A stretch of 6,763 nucleotides of DNA from Chromatiales bacterium (lineage in GTDB: Bacteria; Pseudomonadota; Gammaproteobacteria; UBA6429; Thiohalophilaceae), in NCBI GenBank assembly GCA_024641465.1, contig JAHEDB010000119.1, positions 1 through 6,763 of the forward strand. The letters run 5' to 3'. The position numbers were made by a program, and so were the translations under genes. Below, piece by piece: positions 1 to 5,078 of this stretch. Under the pieces are notes generated by a model. It was not told where the DNA came from. It saw nothing but the letters and a program-made list of their open reading frames with translations, and searched no databases. The number at the start of each line of letters is the position of its first letter. The first letter of the stretch is position 1.

Positions 1-500
1 AAGAGCACTTGGCGATCCTTCGCGCCCTTGGCCTGCACAATACGCAACACGTGGCGGTCACTGTCGATCTGGTTCACCTGCAAGGCCACCAGTTCACTGA
101 CCCGCAGGCCGCAGGCATAACAGGTCGTCAGCATCGTGCGGTGTTTGTCGTTCGCACAGGCCGACAAAATACGCGCCACCTCCTGACGGCTGAGCAAGGC
201 CGGGATCTTTTGTGCACGTTTCGGTGTATGGAGCGTGATATCAAATTCATTCCAGCCCAGCACCTGGAGATACAAAAAACGGATCCCGTTCAGGTACAAA
301 CGACAACTGGCCGGGGACAATTGCCGTTGCTTGACCAGATAGAGAAAATAATCCTGTAGCTGGTCGGCATTCAACGCGTCAGGTGAGCAGTGATAGTGCT
401 GCGCCAACTGGCGCACCGAATCGAGATAGCTTTGCTGGGTACGCACGGAAAAACCGCGCACCAACATCGCATCGATCATCTTTTGGCGTAAGGGGGTCAT
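1..500 (-). CDS. Tyrosine recombinase of the IS91-associated type, N-terminal part (runs off the left edge)
   Basis: Reading the minus strand from the ATG at 500 gives 166 codons without a stop. It begins MTPLRQKMIDAMLVRG and has a SAM-like core-binding domain (about residues 1-90, with TQQSYLDSV) followed by the start of a catalytic domain. CYACGLRVSEL supplies the first catalytic Arg (R133), and the QAKGAKDR turn supplies the probable catalytic Lys (K158). The HxxR, second His and Tyr boxes lie beyond the window. The start is supported by AAGGAGA at 513-507, six bases before the ATG. From family knowledge, proteins of this type precede the Y2 transposase of IS91-like elements (and can also occur alone), so a transposase would be expected further left; this is inference. 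The gene is divergent from the intI-like gene, 252 bp away. A generic XerC/D-like recombinase is the alternative. Confidence 0.82.
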   Translation of the reverse strand, partial: MTPLRQKMIDAMLVRGFSVRTQQSYLDSVRQLAQHYHCSPDALNADQLQDYFLYLVKQRQLSPASCRLYLNGIRFLYLQVLGWNEFDITLHTPKRAQKIPALLSRQEVARILSACANDKHRTMLTTCYACGLRVSELVALQVNQIDSDRHVLRIVQAKGAKDRQVL

Positions 501-501
501 G

Positions 502-545
502 ACTTATCTCCTTGGAGTAACAGCCAACAGTGGCTGGAGATAAGT
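502..545 (-). promoter_or_regulatory. Inverted-repeat leader that can hide the Shine-Dalgarno of the minus-strand recombinase
   Basis: ACTTATCTCC (502-511) is exactly complementary to GGAGATAAGT (536-545). Between them, CAGCCA (521-526) pairs with TGGCTG (531-536, sharing base 536) around an ACAG loop. In the minus-strand transcript the outer helix takes up most of the AAGGAGA ribosome site directly before the start codon. This could be translational control, or a structure belonging to the element end. Confidence 0.5.
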
Positions 546-588
546 ATGTGAAAGTGAAGAAGGGCCTGGCTATGAAATCGGTAACGCT

Positions 589-601
589 ACCGCGAAGCGG
601 T
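589..601. other. Perfect small hairpin followed by GTTC; possible mobile-element end
   Basis: ACCGC-GAA-GCGGT forms a 5-bp stem with a three-base loop. It is followed by TTA and then GTTC (605-608). IS91-like elements have a subterminal hairpin near one end and insert next to GTTC or CTTG, so this may be an element boundary. The orientation relative to the recombinase gene does not fit the usual order well, so the call is weak. Confidence 0.2.
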
Positions 602-614
602 TTAGTTCAACAGT

Positions 615-656
615 GTATTAGGAAGAATCTCGATTTTACCGTATTAGGAAGATTCT
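615..656. repeat. Twelve-base direct repeat with period 26 upstream of the intI-like promoter
   Basis: GTATTAGGAAGA occurs at 615-626 and 641-652. Each copy runs into a similar A/T-TCTC end, so AGAATCT (624-630) and AGATTCT (650-656) are also inverted copies of each other. They sit 30-70 bp upstream of the predicted -35 box of the intI-like gene, where a regulator could bind. They could also be remains of an element end. Confidence 0.35.
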
Positions 657-685
657 CCCTAATTCATATTGAACCCATTGTTATT

Positions 686-713
686 TTGCCACACAATTCC
701 ATCAGGGTATAAG
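686..713 (+). promoter_or_regulatory. Sigma-70 type promoter for the intI-like gene
   Basis: TTGCCA (686-691) and TATAAG (708-713) each match five of six consensus bases and are 16 bp apart. Transcription would start near 720, about 33 bases before the ATG at 753. No LexA box of the CTGT-N8-ACAG type was seen here, although LexA controls many integron integrases. Confidence 0.5.
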
Positions 714-752
714 GGATTATCGAGGGTCTTAACATGCTAAGGAGAGTATATT

Positions 753-2231
753 ATGGACCCGTCAATCTCCCGTTTCTGGGAAAATTACATCAATATTTCA
801 AAAAGTTATGGCGTCAAACCCGCATCAGTTCGCTGGTATGTCCGTTATGCTGAGGAATACATCAAGGCCCATAAGGCCACGCGCTTGTCGCTGCACACGC
901 CAGCTCTACTTGAGGCATACCTGAAGGACAAAGGGAGAAATAAACATCTCAAAGACTGGCAGTATAAGCAGATCATTGACGCATTGAGGATTTTGTTTAC
1001 CGCCTTAGTGAAATCATCCTGGGCTGAGTCTTTTGCCTGGGACGACTGGTTGATCGCAGCGGACCAATTGCAGGATGGGCACGCAAGTATTGGGCGGGAG
1101 CAACAAGCCGAAATAGCGCCTGTTCAGGGGTCATTCTCAATAGAATTATATAAGGATATTCCAAAAGGCTTAATTAAAACAGTCTATGAGAAATATCCTG
1201 ACTATCTCAATAAGCTGGTCTATACCATCCGCTCTAAATACCACTCCATTCGTACCGAGCAGTCATATTTGTCTTGGCTAGTCAGATTTATCGTGTTTCA
1301 TGGTTTACGAGATCCTGCCGACTTTGAAGGTAATGATATTCGATTGTTTCTTGATCATCTTGCCATTCGCAGGAATGTCGCGGTTGCTACACAACAGCAG
1401 GCATTGAATGCGTTAATATTTTTCTTTAAGAACATACTGGAGAAGGAGGTTACTGAAATTGGTCAGTTTCACCAGTCGAGGAAACCGAGGCGATTGCCAG
1501 TCGTTTTGACACGAGATGAAGTCAATCGCATATTTACTAACATTCAGAGCTCGGTCGCTTTATTAATGGTGAATCTATTATACGGTTGTGGTTTGCGTCT
1601 GATGGAGTGTCTGCGACTGCGTATTCTGGATATCGATTTTGGCTATAAACAGATCATCATCAGAAATGCGAAGGGGAATAAGGACAGGATTGTCCCCTTG
1701 CCCGCCCGCCTGGTTGAACCCTTAAAGAATCAAATCGAATGCGTCAGAAACCTGCATGACGAAGACCTGGAAAACGGTTTTGGTTGTGTTTATTTGCCAC
1801 ATGCCTTGGCAAGAAAATATCCGAATGCTCCTAGAGAGTTAAAATGGCAATATGTCTTTCCGTCAGGAAAAACATCGACGGATCCTCGCTCGGGCATCAC
1901 CCGGCGACATCATATGCATGAGACAGGCTTGCGAAAGTATATTAAACAGGCGTCAGATAAGGCCGGTATACATAAACGCGTTAACTGCCACACATTTCGT
2001 CACTCCTTCGCTACACACCTTCTGGAATCTGGCTACGATATCCGCACCGTGCAGGAATTATTAGGCCATGCCGATGTGTCGACGACCATGATTGTCGCTC
2101 CCGGCATCCCTGCCTCCCACGACACTAGTTCATCCATGAACGTCGTATACCCATGTACTGAACAAACCGGGTGTGACCGTGACCAGTCCGTTGGATGTGT
2201 TGCAGTCAGCGATATAAACGGGTTGATATAA
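753..2231 (+). CDS. intI: Integron-integrase-like tyrosine recombinase with an extra N-terminal domain; 3' end replaced, catalytic Tyr lost
   Basis: The protein has 492 residues against roughly 320-340 for classic IntI. Residues ~1-115 form an extra SAM-like region. Residues ~140-235 are the usual core-binding domain (SIRTEQSYLSW), and 245-447 are the catalytic domain. R282 (CGLRLME), K307 (NAKGNKD), H413 and R416 (CHTFRHSFATHLL) and H439 (LLGHADVSTTMI) are present. The insertion at ~330-372 (ALARKYPNA, WQYVFPS) is the hallmark of integron integrases. In IntI1 the nucleophile follows STTMI; here position 448 is Val (GTC at 2094-2096), and the reading frame runs into a dispersed repeat and then 27 bp of unrelated sequence to the stop. 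The tail is therefore foreign and the enzyme is probably inactive. TAAGGAG (738-744) lies eight bases before the ATG. No attI or attC site was recognised nearby. Confidence 0.85.
   Translation: MDPSISRFWENYINISKSYGVKPASVRWYVRYAEEYIKAHKATRLSLHTPALLEAYLKDKGRNKHLKDWQYKQIIDALRILFTALVKSSWAESFAWDDWLIAADQLQDGHASIGREQQAEIAPVQGSFSIELYKDIPKGLIKTVYEKYPDYLNKLVYTIRSKYHSIRTEQSYLSWLVRFIVFHGLRDPADFEGNDIRLFLDHLAIRRNVAVATQQQALNALIFFFKNILEKEVTEIGQFHQSRKPRRLPVVLTRDEVNRIFTNIQSSVALLMVNLLYGCGLRLMECLRLRILDIDFGYKQIIIRNAKGNKDRIVPLPARLVEPLKNQIECVRNLHDEDLENGFGCVYLPHALARKYPNAPRELKWQYVFPSGKTSTDPRSGITRRHHMHETGLRKYIKQASDKAGIHKRVNCHTFRHSFATHLLESGYDIRTVQELLGHADVSTTMIVAPGIPASHDTSSSMNVVYPCTEQTGCDRDQSVGCVAVSDINGLI
2055..2204 (+). 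repeat. Recombinase-tail repeat, copy C (inside the intI-like gene)
   Basis: This is the first of three 150-bp copies that align without gaps to 2351-2500 and 4151-4300. The first 13 codons (ELLGHADVSTTMI) are the authentic end of the recombinase. The remaining ~110 bp are shared hairpin-rich sequence that reads through in frame. Codons 1-3 use different synonymous Leu codons from the other two copies. Confidence 0.9.
2093..2124. other. Symmetrical two-stem hairpin in repeat copy C
   Basis: On the minus strand the outer arms are TGTCGT and GCGACA and the inner arms are GGCA and TGCC. A GGGA tetranucleotide occupies each side of the internal loop and the apical loop, so GGGA occurs three times. 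The same structure is at 4189-4220 with perfectly matching outer arms (TGTCGC with GCGACA). A more degenerate version is at 2389-2420. A second small inverted repeat, GTTCAT-CC-ATGAAC, follows at 2128-2141. Confidence 0.6.
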
Positions 2232-2255
2232 GACAGCTACGTGTGACGGGGACTT

Positions 2256-2272
2256 GGTGCGTGGGACGCACC
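2256..2272 (-). repeat. REP-like hairpin 1
   Basis: GGTGCGT-GGG-ACGCACC is a perfect 7-bp stem with a three-base loop. Read on the minus strand it is preceded by GTAG, the head tetranucleotide of REP elements that are mobilised by TnpA-REP (RAYT) proteins. Confidence 0.7.
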
Positions 2273-2313
2273 CTACACGGAGGGGGTAATGATCGGTAGA
2301 TTCTGCGGGGTTT

Positions 2314-2330
2314 GGTGCGTGGGACGCACC
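2314..2330 (-). repeat. REP-like hairpin 2
   Basis: Same 17-bp sequence and orientation as the hairpin at 2256-2272, 58 bp further on, with the same GTAG head on the minus strand. Confidence 0.7.
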
Positions 2331-2500
2331 CTACACCTATTGAATGCTTAGAACTACTGGGCCATGCCGATGTGTCGACGACCATGATTGTCGCTCCCGG
2401 CATGCCTGCCTCCCGTGACGCTAGTTCATCCATGAACGTCGTACACCCATGTTTTGAATAAACCGGGTGTGACTGTGACCAGTCCGTTGGATGTGCTGCA

Positions 2501-2720
2501 TTCTGTATCGTGAAGGCTAACGCGGCTGGAAGACCCCCTCCACAGTTACAGGAAGTTTGTATCGTTTGGGCTATCTTGATTGCACAGAAATTAAACAATA
2601 ACTCTGCCTGTGAACTGTCGAAAACCTTGACGCTTGTTGGTAACACGATATCGACCCAGCAATCGTTTAACTGATTGAATAGTATTGCTATTTTTATATA
2701 AGGTTGATGATGAGAAGATT
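2501..2720. other. Intergenic stretch without a recognised gene
   Basis: No convincing reading frame with a ribosome site was seen on either strand. The long minus-strand frame across 2206-2646 merely crosses the repeats. A GTTTAAC at 2664-2670 fits the outer attC box but has no matching partner, so no attC site is called. Confidence 0.4.
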
Positions 2721-2724
2721 AGCC

Positions 2725-2763
2725 ATGTCGATATACCTTACAGAATACAAGTATGTATGTCGA
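2725..2763 (+). promoter_or_regulatory. Possible activator sites upstream of the sigma-54 promoter
   Basis: ATGTCGA occurs at 2725-2731 and again at 2757-2763, 32 bp apart (about three helical turns). They would lie about 75-110 bp upstream of the predicted start site, which is the normal range for enhancer-binding activators of sigma-54. An imperfect inverted repeat (2773-2781 with 2789-2797) lies between them and the promoter. Confidence 0.3.
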
Positions 2764-2808
2764 GACTAACCAGCATTAATTGTTAATAAATCAATGCGTT
2801 AAGGGATG

Positions 2809-2824
2809 TGGCCTTTATTTTGCA
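2809..2824 (+). promoter_or_regulatory. Sigma-54 (RpoN) promoter of the PEP-CTERM-like gene
   Basis: TGGCC (2809-2813) and TTGCA (2820-2824) match the -24/-12 pattern TGGCAC-N5-TTGCA. The invariant GG (2810-2811) and GC (2822-2823) have exactly the required spacing. Transcription would start near 2835, giving a 59-base leader. Sigma-54 control with the PrsK/PrsR two-component pair is known for many exosortase-target genes. Confidence 0.65.
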
Positions 2825-2893
2825 TTGGCTTAAGGCTGGAATGCACAAAATTCTAAAATGAATAGCAAGAATCAAAGGTAAAGTGAGGTTTAT

Positions 2894-3622
2894 ATGAAGG
2901 GATTTATTCGTTTATTGGCGGTATCGATGCTTGCCGGATTGTTTGCAACAGGCGCTGCTCACGCCTTACCGGCGTTGCAGCTGGGCGATGGTGCAAATGG
3001 TGATTGGGTTTATGATGACGTGTCTGAGACGTGGGTTGTCAGTTCTACTTCATTCACTCTCAACGCCTATGCCAATGCAACCGCAGCCGATGGCGGGAAT
3101 GGGGCCTATGCGTGGGACCCTGCTGCCGGCAGCCAAACCGCCTATTTGATCGTGGCCGCAGCGCCGCAAACCGCTGATGCGACAGACGTGTTCAACATCT
3201 CGCTGTCTCAGGGCACCCTGGTCACCTCGGGTTGGGGGGCGCCACCCATTGAGGACCCGAACAGTCTTGCCAGTCATGGTATCTATAATACCTATTTCGA
3301 GGTTTATGAATTTGTCTTTAATGGCAGCCTGGGTCTTATTTCGGACCAACAACAGGGCGAGACAGGGTCAGGCCAGGGCTTTACCGAGTCATTTGATGTC
3401 GACATTCTTGCATTGACCGGTATTACAGGCCTACATTTTGACCTGTTTACAGTCAGCGGTGACGGGGTCTATGTGCCCGGTACTACGCTGAGTAAAGATT
3501 TGGTCAAGGCATTTGCCCCCTTCTCGCACGACGCAGAGTACGCGCAGGTTGTGGAACCAGCGACTCTCGGTCTGTTGGGTATGGGCATGCTTGGTTTGGC
3601 CTTTGGACGTCGCAAAAAATAG
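2894..3622 (+). CDS. Secreted PEP-CTERM-type protein (choice-of-anchor N-like), exosortase substrate
   Basis: The 242-residue protein starts with a signal peptide (MKGFIRLLAVSMLAGLFATG, cleavage likely after AHA at residue 24). A Ser/Thr/Gly-rich secreted domain of beta-type composition follows. A C-terminal sorting signal at 220-242 has EPATLG, a hydrophobic segment (about 224-237) and the basic end RRKK. The body (ALPALQLGDG near the start, PPIEDPNSLASHGIYNTYFE at 117-136, FAPFSHDAEY at 207-216) resembles the choice-of-anchor N family. By family knowledge the tail is cut by an exosortase and the protein goes to the cell surface or extracellular matrix. The motif reads VEP instead of PEP. 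GAGG (2885-2888) lies five bases before the ATG. The gene is monocistronic, between a sigma-54 promoter and a terminator. No exosortase gene is in the window, so it must be encoded elsewhere. Confidence 0.85.
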   Translation: MKGFIRLLAVSMLAGLFATGAAHALPALQLGDGANGDWVYDDVSETWVVSSTSFTLNAYANATAADGGNGAYAWDPAAGSQTAYLIVAAAPQTADATDVFNISLSQGTLVTSGWGAPPIEDPNSLASHGIYNTYFEVYEFVFNGSLGLISDQQQGETGSGQGFTESFDVDILALTGITGLHFDLFTVSGDGVYVPGTTLSKDLVKAFAPFSHDAEYAQVVEPATLGLLGMGMLGLAFGRRKK

Positions 3623-3642
3623 TTTTGACATATGAAAAATAC

Positions 3643-3668
3643 AACGGCCTCCCTTGGGAGGCCGTTTT
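3643..3668 (+). terminator. Rho-independent terminator of the PEP-CTERM-like gene
   Basis: AACGGCCTCCC (3643-3653) pairs with GGGAGGCCGTT (3656-3666) in a GC-rich stem whose tip is CTTG, followed by TTTTAGTTT. It lies 21 bases after the stop codon. Confidence 0.88.
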
Positions 3669-3942
3669 AGTTTAAATCCTGCCGACAGCGTAAATTTAGA
3701 CACTGTGTATTCCGGGCGTCTGTGACAATTCGATCAATAAGAAGATGGTAAGGAAAAAACAAGCGAAAGTGCGCAGTGTTGTACAGGATGTGTTTCTTTC
3801 ACGAAACTCTGGGATGGGGTACACGGAAGTACTAATGTCGCATAAGAACACAGATATCCGAAGCGACTGGGCGAGTGGACTTTACCGGGTTATATGGTTT
3901 TAACGCAGACAGCGCTACCTAAGTAAATCTCTGGGAGTTTAA
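3669..3942. other. Intergenic stretch, no supported gene
   Basis: There is one open frame of 52 codons on the plus strand (ATG at 3745, stop at 3901-3903). It has no clear ribosome site and no family resemblance that I recognise, so it is not called as a gene. Nothing else is evident before the hairpin at 3943. Confidence 0.4.
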
Positions 3943-3967
3943 TTCCCCGCCAGCTTGTGGCGGGGAA
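3943..3967 (+). terminator. Strong GC-rich hairpin, terminator-like; possible insertion-sequence remnant
   Basis: TTCCCCGCCA (3943-3952) pairs with TGGCGGGGAA (3958-3967) around GCTTG, a 10-bp stem. There is no good T-tract. Hairpins of this type often follow transposase genes in proteobacteria, but no transposase is seen here. It abuts the 105-bp repeat that begins at 3972. Confidence 0.4.
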
Positions 3968-3971
3968 ACTT

Positions 3972-4076
3972 ATTAACGATTTTGCCATCGGCCGTCTCTC
4001 CAGGGTCGGTTCTGTTTTGATGATTTCATTGTGACTTAAGTAGGTGCGTGCTTTTGGTGCGTGGGACGCACCCTAC
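3972..4076 (+). repeat. Perfect 105-bp direct repeat, copy 1
   Basis: The sequence is identical, by base-by-base reading, to 5079-5183 (offset 1107). It ends inside a REP-like hairpin and its GTAG head, and so overlaps the start of composite repeat B (4054). It is open in one frame, ending in RLSRVGSVLMISL and a stop at 4031-4033, but no start or family was recognised. Confidence 0.95.
4056..4072 (-). repeat. REP-like hairpin 3
   Basis: Perfect copy of the GGTGCGT/ACGCACC hairpin, with the GTAG head on the minus strand. It is shared between the end of the 105-bp repeat and the start of composite repeat B. Confidence 0.7.
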
Positions 4077-4113
4077 ACGGAGGGGGTAATGATCGGTAGA
4101 TTCTGCGGGGTTT

Positions 4114-4130
4114 GGTGCGTGAGACGCACC
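4114..4130 (-). repeat. REP-like hairpin 4
   Basis: Same stem as the other copies, with the loop changed from GGG to GAG. The arms remain fully paired. Confidence 0.65.
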
Positions 4131-4401
4131 CTACACCTATTGAATGCTTAGAACTACTGGGTCACGCCGATGTGTCAACGACCATGATTGTCGCTCCCGG
4201 CATCCCTGCCTCCCGCGACACTAGTTCATCCATGAACGTCGTATACCCATGTACTGAATAAACCGGGTGTGACCGTGACCAGTCCGTTGGATGTGTTACA
4301 CGCCTAAAGATATATGGTTACTATTTTAAGAAACTGGACAGTGTGCTTTGCTGATTAAGCGGTCGTTATCAAACATGGGGAAAAATTTGATTTAATGAGA
4401 T

Positions 4402-4680
4402 TTACAGTACACCCGTCCTGGGGTGGTTGTTAAGAGAGTATTCTGGTTGCAGTTTTTTATAGAGAAATTCAGGCGCAAAGTCGGCGCCATTGGGCCAGAC
4501 AAGGGTGTTGAGGTCGGTGCTGACAATGAATTTTGAGAATTCCTTGAGATCCTTTAAGGGTTCAAAAATTTCTCCCCAGAGTTCTTCCTTCAGATCAATC
4601 ACACCCTGAACGCCATCTGAAAAACGTATCCAGATTTTGTAATCGCCGTTATATTTTGCATCGATGACTTGCGGAATCAT
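4402..4680 (-). CDS. DUF2442 domain protein
   Basis: The 92-residue protein fits the small DUF2442 family. It has an N-terminal strand-rich part (YKIWIRFSDGVQGVIDL, residues 14-30), a FEPLKDLKEFSKF segment, and the conserved TLVWPNGADFAPEFLY near 59-74. Its biochemical role is not established. Only four bases separate the TGA of the upstream DUF4160 gene from this ATG, and GGAG (4691-4688) lies inside the end of that gene, seven bases before the start. The two are almost certainly co-transcribed and translationally linked. DUF4160/DUF2442 pairs recur widely in bacteria and have been suspected of being toxin-antitoxin-like, with DUF2442 as the possible regulator; that is inference. No terminator was seen after the stop. 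Confidence 0.88.
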   Translation of the reverse strand: MIPQVIDAKYNGDYKIWIRFSDGVQGVIDLKEELWGEIFEPLKDLKEFSKFIVSTDLNTLVWPNGADFAPEFLYKKLQPEYSLNNHPRTGVL

Positions 4681-4684
4681 GTTA

Positions 4685-4945
4685 TCACTCCAGTGGTTCG
4701 ATACGCTTGAGCACCTTGCGTTCCCTGGCCAGAGTCCAATCGGTGCTTAAATCGCTTATATGCATTTGCCGCCATTCCTGAACCAGTGCGATAGCCCGTG
4801 GTGGTAAGTGGCCAGCGAGGATTTCACCGGTATCGATAACGATGATAGCCTCATCGCCGCTGTACTTTGCATGGAAATGTGGCGGTGCATGATCATTGTA
4901 GTACATGGCGATGATGATACCGAAAAAGCGGCTGATCTCAGGCAT
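4685..4945 (-). CDS. DUF4160 domain protein
   Basis: The 86-residue protein contains the family signature NDHAPPHFHAKY (residues 17-28), a His-rich segment near the N-terminus. It also has the GHLPPRAIALVQEW and DWTLAR segments of DUF4160. There is no signal peptide or membrane segment, so it is cytoplasmic. AAGGAA (4958-4953) is a good ribosome site before the ATG at 4945. It is the first gene of a two-gene operon with DUF2442. The function is unknown; the histidines could bind metal or be catalytic, but nothing in the sequence proves this. The pair lies between two perfect 105-bp direct repeats, as expected for mobile or addiction-type cargo. Confidence 0.88.
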   Translation of the reverse strand: MPEISRFFGIIIAMYYNDHAPPHFHAKYSGDEAIIVIDTGEILAGHLPPRAIALVQEWRQMHISDLSTDWTLARERKVLKRIEPLE

Positions 4946-5078
4946 GTTGAATTTCCTTATTCGTTATCAATCAGGTGGTTAGATAGCACTGATGATGGGT
5001 ATTTTATCGTATTTGCAGGTTTACCGAAATGATGAATGCGCATTCAGGACCGAGGTTAAGATTGTCAATAGCTCATTG
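4946..5078. other. Upstream region of the DUF4160/DUF2442 operon
   Basis: On the minus strand a TAAAAT box (5006-5001) lies about 49 bases before the DUF4160 start after allowing for the start site, but no good -35 box is paired with it. The plus-strand frames here are antisense to the operon or read into the repeat and are not called. Confidence 0.3.

Larger units (their letters stand above)
2254..2500 (+). repeat. Composite direct repeat, copy A
   Basis: The unit aligns without gaps to 4054-4300 (offset 1800) with roughly 13-15 mismatches by eye. In order it holds a REP-like hairpin, a ~40-bp spacer, a second REP-like hairpin, and the 150-bp recombinase-tail repeat (2351-2500). Its recombinase tail reads ECLELLGHADVSTTMI, then the same foreign residues as copy C, and ends at a TAA at 2460-2462. 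No start codon or gene was recognised. Confidence 0.9.
4054..4300 (+). repeat. Composite direct repeat, copy B
   Basis: This is the partner of 2254-2500: two REP-like hairpins, the same spacer, then the 150-bp recombinase-tail repeat (4151-4300). Within the 13 recombinase codons it differs from copy A at three third positions, all synonymous (Gly, His, Ser). Copies A and B together bracket the PEP-CTERM-like gene as direct repeats. Confidence 0.9.

Noticed and set aside
9..359. Plus-strand frame of 116 codons at the left edge
   Set aside because: It is antisense to the clear tyrosine-recombinase frame on the minus strand.
530..712. 60-codon plus-strand frame in front of the intI-like gene
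   Set aside because: It runs through several hairpins and direct repeats, has no ribosome site, and overlaps the intI promoter region.
2055..2204. The 150-bp repeat as an integron attC site (GTTGGAT near its end fits GTTRRRY)
   Set aside because: No complementary RYYYAAC box lies at the required distance in any copy, and the inner hairpin does not have the attC box layout.
2206..2646. Long minus-strand frame, including an MVVDTSAW start that looks like a PIN-domain (VapC) toxin
   Set aside because: It is the antisense of the recombinase-tail codons in repeat copy A. Copy B has a stop at this place in the same minus-strand frame, whereas the plus-strand recombinase reading is kept in all three copies. 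No PIN-like sequence follows.
3177..3416. Plus-strand and minus-strand frames overlapping the PEP-CTERM-like gene
   Set aside because: They are shadows of the 2894-3622 gene, which has a signal peptide, a sorting signal, a ribosome site and a promoter.
3745..3903. 52-codon plus-strand ORF (MVRKKQAKVRS...)
   Set aside because: No clear ribosome site, no recognised family, and a length expected by chance in AT-rich DNA.
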